NCBI GenBank assembly: GCA_012932295.1 | Contig: JAAONU010000001.1 | Coordinates: 25,706,550-25,770,549, forward strand | From: Cyclina sinensis | Taxonomy: Eukaryota > Mollusca > Bivalvia > Venerida > Veneridae | Length of the DNA: 64,000 bases | Direction of reading: 5' to 3' | In this document: positions 26,801-38,800 of the stretch, piece after piece | Numbering within the stretch: the first letter of the stretch is position 1 | Layout: each line of letters begins with the position of its first letter | Translations under genes and position numbers: made by a program | Notes under the pieces: model-generated | Told to the model about the DNA's origin: nothing | What the model saw: the letters and a program-made list of their open reading frames with translations, nothing else | Databases searched by the model: none

Positions 26801-29800
26801 GCACATTTTGTTAGAGCCCTGTTCTTTCAAAATGGCTTCTTGCAAAATATTAGGCCTCTGTCATTCTCAGATAAGCTTCTTCTTTTTCAACTGACATAAA
26901 ACTAATCAGTATTTAGTATTATTTCCAAGATTTAGTCACTGTCATCACAGAAAAGACACTGCTACTGCTAGGACAGAACAGACACAGGTAGCACACAATG
27001 TGTTTTTTGTTTTTCTTTCAGATGCTGTTGTTTACAGAAGGTTGTGAAATAGACTGTAAAGATGAGGACCGTCTGACACCATTGCATGAGGCTTGCCAGT
27101 TGAAGCAGTCTGCTGTAGCTAAATATCTGGTAAGGGAAGTCTGTAAGATTTAACTTTGAAAACTCCATGTACGTGTAAGTACATTTATTACTAGAGGAGG
27201 AACATCTAGCAAGTATAGCGAATGACAGAAAACCTGGATCCTGCTCTATTCACTTACATTGACCAAGTACTTTCAGCATTCCAGTGCAGCAGATAAAAAT
27301 ATAATGAACACAAGTATGGTATTTATTTTGAAAATCAGGTAATACCTTTTCTTTAAACATGAACAATTTAAATCACATTACTTGCCCAGTTTTTGCTCCA
27401 CCCACTCACAGTCAATACAAAAGTAATTCAACAGCATTTATTGTACACATTTCAATAATATTGTTAACAGGAAGTGATCTTCAGTATGGGAGGAGTAAAA
27501 TTGATCTTTCTGTTTCATTTTCTACCTTCAGATTGACCATGGAGCAGACACTGATGCCAGAGATATTTCAGATGGTTCGCCTTTGTTATTTGCGGCCGCG
27601 GAGGGTCTCACTGACATAATTGATATTATTCTTGATAAAGGTAGGAGAGAAAACTGGAGAGAATACAAGTTGGCATTTTGGAGAAAGAAACATGTTTTAA
27701 CTACAACCCATTACACATAAATAATGTATTTTAATTTTAGCTGAATCTGACATACATAAACTAAACTTGCCAGAAAACCACATGTATAGTTTTGTAATTT
27801 TTCACAGAAATGTTTTTTATGTTGTCAGGAGGTCAGGTGATCATAAATACATACTGAATTCTTACATAAATTTTTCTTTTAAAAACATTTACTCTATTAT
27901 TTAGAGTTGTTTTTTTTCTAACTCTATTCAAGTTCATGACTATGTTTTGTTTATAAGTTACAATACTCGTTATGTTAGACTTAGTGTGTTCATTTTAAAA
28001 AAATACTCATAAATCTATTTGGGTATTTTTCTTATAGCTCAGAAATGGAAAGGTGTAAAGGGAAAGAATGCAGCCCTGAACCATGTGGACAATGAGGGAA
28101 CAAGTGCTCTTCATCTGGCTGTACAGAATAACCAGATGGAGGTAAGTTTGGTTTGGTTTATTGGGGTTTAATGCCAGTTTAACAGCAGTGGCCATATCCC
28201 AGCTGTCAGTCAATCTAACAAGTGTTCCTGGATATCCAGTCAGTTTACTTACCAATTTCTCCACAAGTGACTGACTACTTCATCACTTGCTTCAGAGGTG
28301 AGGGTTAAATGAGCTATAGATGCATTGTCTACAATCAGTTGTCATGGAGAAATTTTGCTGGCAACGATGGGCATCGAACTGGGATCTCCAGGATTGAAAA
28401 TCTGATGCTCTACCAATTGAGTTAGCCAGCCCGGAAGAATGATATAGAATTGAAGGTCAGTGGGTCAAGATCAAGTTTGCCCAGTAGGATGAAGCTTCTT
28501 AGATGCATTATTGTCAGATATCAAAATTTGTGTTGCAGCTGTTAGAATATAGGTCAGTCAGTAAGAAATAGGGTCACAGGGCAAGGTCATCTTTTTTAAA
28601 AAATGGTTAAAATGTCAGTAAATTTGAGAATTCCAGTTGCAGGGACCTATACACCTTCACAGAAAAGTCACATCAAAGTGTTATCACATTTTACTAACAT
28701 AGTCAAATAAGGAACTTAAGGTCAAATGGAATATTTTTATCTTTTTACTTTTGAAGCATGTATAAAATAAATTGTGTCAGTTTGGTTGTATCTGTTTCAG
28801 GTCATAGACTTGCTGATAGCAAATGGAGCTGAAATCAACATGCAAAATGTGAGTAATTTCAAATACTGAATAGCTGACAATGAAAAACTAAATACATGTG
28901 ATGTAAGTTTTTCTCTTGTCATTTGATCAATCTGTAACTTGATATAGCTATAATGAAGAACAGTCGTATAGTGGTTAGAGTCCTTGGATTCCTGACCCAG
29001 AGGTCTATGGTTGAATCCCTACAGAGGTGAAAGTATTCAGTAACTTACACATTCTATACTGTCAGTGTGTGTACTAGTTTAAACCCAACAGACAGTCATC
29101 AAGTCAGATAAATATAATTTAAGTGGCAAGAACTTGTTTGATTTGTACTAATTGAAATAATGTAGATAAGCTTAAACTAAACTAGACTTACTATATATAA
29201 GGTTCAGAGAAACCCACTTTTGGAAATTCAAGTAAGAATAAGCCATGGCGTTTAACTCTCAGAGATCCCTGAGTGTAAACATTTGCTCCATTACAACTTG
29301 AACACTGATCTGAAGCCCAGGAAAGCAGTGTTCTAGAGCAGTTTACCTAAGTTGCTGACATCTTCCTGTCTAAATTGGATGCAAAATAGATGCATTTTAA
29401 CTAAGAAACCAAAATGAGCATCTGTTAGTGAACGTTTATTTTCCTGGTGTAGCTGCATAGTGTCTCCTCCTGAAGCAGATAGAATGATTTTCTATTCTGA
29501 GAGAGAAAAAGCTTCAAGTATTGGTATAATCTTATAGTGTAATCATGATTGGTAATTGGTTAGGAATAGTTTCAGACCAATCTTTATTTACATTTATCTT
29601 GACTACTCCATTACTTGTTCTGGCCTATCTGTTGATTTATTTAAGCTGTCATAGTAACTGATTGAGATTTGTGATTTTGGAAACAATTTGTAAGTAGTGG
29701 TTGATTATGAGAAGCACCTGTACAAAATAAGGAGAGAGATAAATAACATATTGACTCATTACAGATAGAACTTTGTATCAAACTGATAGAAGGGTGTTTG

Positions 29801-32800
29801 TATAACACTTGATTGGCCCTCTCAGAATTCATTTTTAGCAAGATATGTTTTTTAAAAAAAATATTGTCGTGAGAATTGCAAAAAAATGAACTGGCTGAAC
29901 TTTTTAGTTAAGTCCTGCTTGATAATTTTAAAATCTGTTCGTGCATAAATCTGCTGTTTATTAATTAGTTACAGTACATTTTTTCCCTCAGATAATTATT
30001 AGATATTGTTTTCCATAGCTATTTCTGCCATTCACAAGTACTTCAGATTGTCATGTTACAAATATGTTCAGTTAATGGTTACCACCTTCTTTTAGAAGAA
30101 CTTGTAAATCACCTGACTTAAAAAAGAGTAAATTTCTTAAGCAGCCTTGATTGATACATCCTGTGCAGTCATTTTTTTAAGTACTTGAACACTGAATTTA
30201 TTAACACATTGCTTTGAAAAGCCACCTTAATTCAGCCTGTCATCAGGCCTCCAAGCACAGGTGAGATTTTGCAAATCTTCTCAGACCTTGTACAGTTTCT
30301 GGTTGTTTCTTGTAAGATATACATGTATATATAAATCATTTAAATACTTATAGCTAAATATTTCACATTATAGCTACACACATTATAGCTAAATATTTCA
30401 CATTAGAAAAGAAAGCATGATAGATATATGTGCAGTGGAAGGATAAACAGATATGTGCAGGCCAAAAAGAAAGATTTGAGTAACTTAAACTTAATCATTC
30501 TGACCATATTTTACATATTTTCACTTCAGCGTGGAAAACAGGTAAGGTATTGATCGGTTAGTTATCTAACTAAGGTCAAATGTTTTACGAAATCATTCAA
30601 AAATAATTTGATGATATGTATACATAAACATTTTTTTCTATTTTCAAAATTTCTGATAACTCTTTCAACTACAAACTACTGGTATTTTGTTACAAGGGGG
30701 CTGGTGTATTGCATTTCATATAAACTCAAAACTATAAGAGTAGCATATATAAAAGGAAGTTTAGCACTTTTTATTCAGACTGATGTTATACAATTGATAT
30801 AAGTCAAGGTTTGTTCTTTGTCTCACTTTTGCCTCTTTGCTGTTTAATATTTAGGGGAGCTCTTGAGACAAACAGCAACATTTATGCAGTTGGGAAATGT
30901 ATTTATTCCTTTTAAAGAGGCTGTACTCCAGATTTGACATAAAAAATTTTTTTTCATAAATTATATATTTAGATGCCGTGAGATTATAACAACATAATAT
31001 TTTACTTCAAAACTGATTATAAAAGTCAAAATAGAATAAAAAAAAATATTTTTGCTCCAGCCTGATTTGAACTCTGGACCCTCATGTTAACAAAATATTT
31101 CCAACGCTTTTACTGTCACCACCATCGCCGCATGTGATATTACAGATATTTACTTTAAATCTTATACGATATAGTTATACCGTCACGTTACGGTATAGCA
31201 CTTTGAAAGGGAAAAAAATCAATTTACAATGTAATTATTTGACTTATTTTTTGTCAGTTAGTTATTTTTTAAGCATTAATCATAAATATTACAAGAAATT
31301 TATAATACAAGAAAACTTTCTTTTTTTTGTCATCTGGAGCACAGCCCCTTTAAAAAAGCTAGTTTATTTTGTGAAAGTTTTTAAGGCTTTTATAGTTCTG
31401 AGGATGCTGCGGTTTTGACATTAAGGGTGTTTTTAATACATTTTTATGATTTTTTGAATATTTTTGAACTTGGTTTAATTGGCTTATACAGGCATGCATG
31501 CATTGTCTTTAGATTAAAGCAAACATTTTTAGTTTTATTATCTGTCCTGTTAAGCCCAAGAAACACCTGGAAGTGTAGAAGTGACTGTCCTCTGTAAACA
31601 AAAAACCAACTAAAAAATAAAAAAAAATATTATGAAATAATTGTGAACCCTATTAAGCCAGGTTGTTCATGTCATTTACAGTTATAAATGGTCATGTGAC
31701 TTCTTGATAATTCAAACTACAAAATCCATACTGTTTACATGTTTAGAATACCAACTACACACCTCTGCACATGGCAGTGATTGGTGGCCAGATAAATATT
31801 GTGAACCAGTTACTGGACAGTGGTGCTGACATGGAGGCCAGAGATGGTGATCACATGACCCCAGTGCATAGGTATGTGACATGAATGTATAGGTATGTGA
31901 CATGAATGTATAGGTATGTGACATGAATGTATAGGTATGTGACATAAATGTATAGGTATGTGGCATGAATGTATAGGTATGTGACATTAATGATAGGTAT
32001 GTGGCATGAATGTATAGGTATGTGACATGAATGTATAGGTATGTGGCATGAATGTATAGGTATGTGACATGAATGTATAGGTATGTGACATTAATGATAG
32101 GTATGTGGCATGAATGTATAGGTATGTGACATGAATGTATAGGTATGTGGCATGAATGTATAGGTATGTGGCATGAATGTATAGGTATGTGACATGAATG
32201 TATAGGTATGTGACATTAATGTATAGGTATGTGACATGAATGTATAGGTATGTGACATGAATGTATAGGTATGTGGCATGAATGTATAGGTATGTGACAT
32301 GAATGTATAGGTATGTGACATTAATGATAGGTATGTGGCATGAATGTATAGGTATGTGACATGAATGTATAGGTATGTGGCATGAATGTATAGGTATGTG
32401 ACATGAATGTATAGGTATGTGACATTAATGATAGGTATGTGACATGAATGTATAGGTATGTGACATGAAGCTTTAACTGTACAGAAATCTTTGTGACATA
32501 ATTTTAGTGTTTTAAGTTTTCTAGAAAAACCTTATGCTCATGCTTGTGATCTTGTATTGCTCTTGAAATATATTGCTCAATAAAATACTCTTTCTAATCA
32601 TTATTTGAACATTTTGGACATTTTTCTGGTGATAAAAACACGTATCAGAAAAAAACTTAGTCAGAAAACACAGCCTCCCCACACAGTCAAAAAGTAGAGA
32701 GGAAAAGAGAGCATAAATTTATATATTGATCAATTGAAAAGATTTAAATTAAACTCTCTGTATATTGTCTGAAAATTTTTCATCTTCTGATCATTTTCTT

Positions 32801-35800
32801 TATGATAGTGACTGTTTTACCATTATTGATCAAAGGTCAACATTCTTGTCTATTTTTTTTCTTCAGGTGTGCAATGTATGGGAAGAGAGAAGTTTTAGAA
32901 GTTTTGTTACAAAAAGTACTTTTTTTCATGGCAGTCAAATTAAAAATTATATCACTAGTAGAGACAACCATTTGAATATCATTTTCATAAAGTCAGTTCA
33001 ACTTGTACTTGAAGAAAGTTGGTAGCTATTTTACATATTACATATTTATATCAAAAGATGACAGGCATTCATAAAAAGTTAACCATTTACATTGAGGAGT
33101 CTCTTAAAAAATATGAGAATTAAATTATACATACTTACTTAAGCTCAGTTATATTGAAATACTTAAATTGCATTTGAGACAGCACCCTAGATGGAACAGG
33201 CACTTGGAGTGAAAGAGCCAGGAACATTTACATTTACTGGTTCACATCCTGGTGAATTGGTGTATTTGTCTATGTCCACAGACACCCCTTGTGCTGTAAC
33301 CTATTACGTGAAACATTATTTCTACCTTATTGCCATTTCTATTAGCTCACCTCAAGGTGAGCTTTTGTGATCGCCATGTGTCTGTTGTGCATTGTGCGCC
33401 ATCAACTTTTTACTTTAAACATCATCTCCTCCTAAATCACTAGGTGAAAGATTATAAAACTTTGGAGGAATGTTTCCTGCATGAAGCTTTCCCAAAATTG
33501 TTCAAATGGAAAAATTTAAAAAATCTTCTTGCCTAAAACAGCTATGCCCAGAGGTCTGAAATTTGGTGTGTATCATTGTCTAGTAGACCTCTACCAAATT
33601 TGTTCAAATAATGTCCCTGGGGTCACTATGAGCCCCGCCCAAGGGGTCACATGTTTTACATAGAAATATAGAAGAAAGTCTTTAAAAATCTTCTTGTCTG
33701 AAATTAAATGGTCTAGAGTTCTGAAATTTGGCATGAAGCTTTGAATAGTGGACCTTTGCCTAGAGGTCTGAAATTTGGTGTGTAGCAGTGTCCAGTGGGC
33801 ATCTACCAAGTTTGTTCAAATTATGTCCCTGGGCTTAAGATTAGCCCTGCTCCAGGGTGTCCTATTTATGTAAAATCTTTGAAATACTTCTTTTGAGAAA
33901 CCATAAGCTATAGACCTTAGATATTTTGCATGGAGCTTCATTTAAATGTTCTCTACATAGATTGTTTAAACTATGCTCCTTGGTCATTAATGGCCTTGCC
34001 ACTGGGTCACATGATTTTACATAGGCTTATATGGGAAAGATTTTACAAAATCTTCTTGTCTGAAACCATATGCCTTAAAGCTAAAATATTTTGTATGTTG
34101 CATAGTCTAGAAAACCAAGTTTGTACTTATTATGTCCCTGGAGTCAAAATTAGCCCTTCTCCGGGGGTCCTATTTGTGTATCAAAAATATTTGATCTATG
34201 AAAATCTTCTTGTGAAAAACTGTAAGCTATAGACCTTAGATATTTTGCATGGAGCATCATCTGGAGGTTCCCTACCAAGATAGTTCAAATTATGCCCTTG
34301 AGGTCATTATTGGCTCTGCATCGGGGTCACATGATTTTACATAGGCTTATATTGGGAAGATTTAAAAAATCTTCTTATCTGAAACTCTATGCCTTAGAGG
34401 TTAGATGTTTTGGGTGTTGCATTGTTTAGTGGACCCCTACCAGATCAAAGCTGGCCCCACACCGGTGGTCCTATTTGTGTAAAATATTTAATGTTTGAAA
34501 ATCTTCTTGTCTGAAACTGTAAATTTTTTGTCTGTTGCTTTGTCTAGTGGACCTGCCCCAGGTCGCTTGAGTTTACATAGGCTTATATAGGAGGCTTGTA
34601 TAGGAAAGACTTAAAAAAACCTTCTTGTCTGAAACTGTATTCCTTAATGGTTAGATATTTTGTATGTTGCACAGCATAATGGACCAAATTTGTTCAAATT
34701 ATGTCCCATGAGTCAAAATTGGTTGTTCTCCAGAGTTCTGTTTTTACAAATTATCAGATCTTCGAAAATCTTCAATTTTCCTTCTGATGGTTGCTCAACA
34801 GCAGCCCCTTAGCCAAAGAACTCAGGTGAGTGACACAGGGCCTTTATGACCCTCTTGTTTTGACAGGGAGCAAACATAAATGCTCGTACCAGTGAGCAGA
34901 TGACCCCTCTATTGGTTGCTGCATGGAAAGGCCACACTCCAATTGTGGAGTACCTCCTGTTTAACAAGGCAAAGGTCACAGCTACGGATAGCTGTATGAG
35001 GAATGCCCTTCACTGGACTGTGGACCAGGGTCATTACCATATACTTACAGCTGCTCATGCAGGTAAGGTCAAAGGTCAGGTATAAAATCAAAGTCAAGGT
35101 CAGTAGCAATATTTTTTGACTAAGGTTAATTTCAAAGTTTAACAAACAATTTTTGAATTGTTTGTAAGCTTTTTTTTATTATTATGATAGTAAAGTATAT
35201 TTTTATTACAAATGGATTACTTTCCTTCTTTGCCAATGAAGAATGCTTACTGCCCTTCAAAGTTGTAGCTTAAATATTGATTGTATATTTTGTATGTTCT
35301 CTTTGTAGGATTAAGAAATACTAATTTTATAAATGTTTCAAGAATATATCTGGTTTGGTTTGCTTTGTGAAAAATGCGCAAAAATTTTCACTTTTTTTGG
35401 AAGCATTTACTCGAATGGGGTTTAAGTGATGATTGAACTCATACAAGAGAAGAACAGTAATTTAGCCCCAATTTTTTTTTTTTTTTCGACATCACATCTA
35501 TAGATAAAATTAAGTTTATAATTTTATTTTGGAATTAATTCTGCGCTCAAGTAAAGAACTAATACAATATTTTGTAGAATGGCGGAGAGGACCTGCTCAG
35601 TGTGATGGACCACAGGGATCAAACAGTGGCCCACTATGCTGCAAGGACAGGAAATACCATGGTATAAAGCACAGTGTCAAGCTTTAAAGCTTTTTAGCAT
35701 CTTTAGTTTGAACCTTTTTAATTAACATTGATTTTGAAGCAAGTTCTAACTTATATTAACCCCTCTTGATCTGCTTCTTTGGTTTAAACCAGTACTTGTA

Positions 35801-38800
35801 TCAAACGTTTGGAATGCAGAAATTTACTCACTCCTGTTGGGATTCAAACTAGTGTTCTGCGGGTCAAGAGTCCAGTGATCGACCTCTTCATTGAGCACCA
35901 TATCTTTGATAAAATGGGTAAGATCAAGAACTTCCTCTCATGATGATGTGTTTGAGCCTATGAACTGATTAGTTGTAAAATCTGCACTTGTATTCACTGC
36001 ATTAACAAAATGAAAGTAATAGTAAGCAGTTAGCCTAGGTACTAGGTAAAGTGTTGGAGGATTATGGATTATAACCATCCTGAAAGCATACAAGCTTTCT
36101 TACCCTGTTGTGTTGCTTGTGTTTGAACTAAGTTTACTAGTGTAGGTATGGGCATTGTTATGTACCTTGAATTGCCATAGGAACTAACTGTGATGGTGAA
36201 TAAAGAAAGCTTATGTTTAAATGGTGTTGAACCATTGATATTAATTTTCATTTTTCCATTTAATTGACTTAATAGAATATGTTCCACTTTTTTATTCATA
36301 AACTTTATTTATATTGCTTATGTATTTGTATGATAAAGTCTTGTAACTATGGTTACAGATGATGAAGCTGTTGATTGACTTTGGTGTACACTTGGGAACA
36401 AGGGACCAAGATGGAAAAACACCACTACATATAGCTTCCGAGTAAGTCGATTGCAGTAGTTTCAGCTGTTAATGGAGAGAGTTTGCAGTTTTTGTAGGCA
36501 GTAACTGTTACCTTGTCCATTGTCTTTTTCATCCTTTTCATTAAAGAGTTCCAAGTAGTCAAAAAGTAAAACTCTGTATAACTCCATTGTGTTTCAAGTT
36601 CCACCAGGAATAGAAGTCTCAAGTGCCTTTCCACATTTCACAATTTTACAGGAAGATAACATTAAATAAAATGAATATAAGTTTTAAGAACTTTTTTCCA
36701 TGTCGATGTAAAATAAGTTTTTAAAAAGCCCCTAATTAAACATTTTGTACATAAGATGGTCATTTGCTACCTTTATATTGAAGAGTTCCTCTAATGTAAA
36801 ATATGTTGAAGTAAAGTATACACTACACTGTTAATTATTGTGATAATTCTGAGGACAAATGTTTATTATTCATGTCTCTTTACTATGTTTTCACTGGTGT
36901 TTTTCTTTAGAAACAGTGAAAAAGAAATGTTCAGCTTCCATATTAATCCAAACCTGGTATAATGCTTTGTTGAGACAGTTGTACAGATTGTCTTAAGAGT
37001 ACTAAGCTGTGGAAACTAGGGTTGATAGGAAGGCTCAGCATTAGTTTTACTCATGAATGATTGGAGAAGTCAACAAAACTAAAGCCAATAACAAGCAAGT
37101 CTTAAATAGTGAAACTTAATTAGAAGTCATTTTTTAGATGTGGAAATTACACCTGTGTAGAGATGCTTATAGACATGAGCAAGTCAGAGTTGAATGATGG
37201 AGATAGTGATGGTCGAACACCCCTCATGTTAGCCTGTCTTAGTGGACACTTCAAGGCAGCCAGGTCCCTGCTTGCTCTAGGGGCAGACAACTCTGTCAGG
37301 TCAGTATGTTTTGGTATTGTGATGCCGTAACCCAACTTTGAAAATTATTTCGACCTTTGCCCCCTCGACAGAAATTTTGTTTCTTTGTGATTAGAGCAGA
37401 CTGTTATCAGCCTGTAAAGCCCTGCAATCTGATCATTGTCTGCACTGTTTTCTACTCAGACACTAATCTTTTGATGAATATTTGTATAAATGATAAGAAT
37501 AAGAATGAAACAATGGCAAAAGAAATAAAGAGGGTAAGGATTAGAGTTTTCCTGACTTCTTACAGAACCAGTGTTGTGTTCAGTTTTCTTATGCTGTATA
37601 TACTTTCAGGGAAAGTGAGACAGTACTAAGATTCTATTTTGTTCAGTTGGGTTACATTGTTAATACTGCACCTACTATGTTCTTGTAGAGGGAAAAAGCA
37701 TCTGCAGCCTTCAGTCACACACATTCAGTTCCCCAGGTATTTTACACTGCAGTCTCCCTCTTCCAAAATATGCACATTTTTATATAGGCAATATCGTGAT
37801 TTGGTAAGCATTAGTTTTAACAGGTATAAGGTCAGTGCATATTTCTTTTTTAACAGGGATGAAAACTATTGTACTGCCATGATTCTAGCAGCATCAAAAG
37901 GCCATGTGAAGGTCATACAGCTATTAATAGATAACCTTGCGGAGGTCAATGTATGTGATAAACTGAAGGTAAGTACCTTAAGATAATGTAGTCTAGACCA
38001 CATATGCCTTTTTGTCTAGTCATGACACACATGACTTGTAACCTAGGAGACATAGGTTTGACTCCCCCACATCTCCATGATCGCAGTTAATACTTGTGGT
38101 CTTTTTGGTGAGATGTTCAGTCTTTCAAAGGCTTCTTCCTGGAATGTAACCATTAGTATCAATAAATAGTTGAATTTAGAAACATAGCCACATTCTGTTG
38201 ATAGTACAGGATCAGAACCTATGATCTGTAAGGAGTCTAAAGCTGTACCACTTTACTACAACACTTTGACCTGGTCAAATAAGAGTAACAATCATGTAAA
38301 TAGGTTAGTTTTTGTCTCTTTGTCATGACTTTATGCACTGCTATTGTAAAAACTACCTGTTGCTTCTATTATATCCAGTTTTTTACTGTCTGAAGACCAC
38401 AAGTCTGTGTTGCACTGAATTTCAGAACACAGCTTTACACATGAGTGCTGCTGGTGGCCATGTTGATGCAGTACGACTGTTACTGAACAAGAATGCTTCA
38501 CCCACCATGATGAATAGTTATAAGAAATCAGCTCTTGATATGGCACTAGATTATGAACAAGTAGACGTTGCTGTAGCTATGATGAAACATAGAAAGTGAG
38601 TACAAGTACTGTAAACCTGTGTTCAGTGGTGACACCCATTTGAAAACAGCCAATGAAAACATTCTTAATGTGTTGAGAATCAAGCATGAAAAAGTCATGA
38701 TAAAATGAAATTAAGAGCATTATGTCTGGAAAAAAGAAATATAGAAAGATGTTATTAATGTCAGGTCCAACTTGAAATAAAGAAAGAGCATGTTGAAATA

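Noticed and set aside
28370..28433. tRNA gene on the minus strand
   Set aside because: It is continuous with a SINE body and tail; the acceptor stem is not paired as in a true tRNA.
31872..32467. CRISPR-like regular array
   Set aside because: Direct tandem units without unique spacers in a eukaryotic intron; it is a minisatellite.
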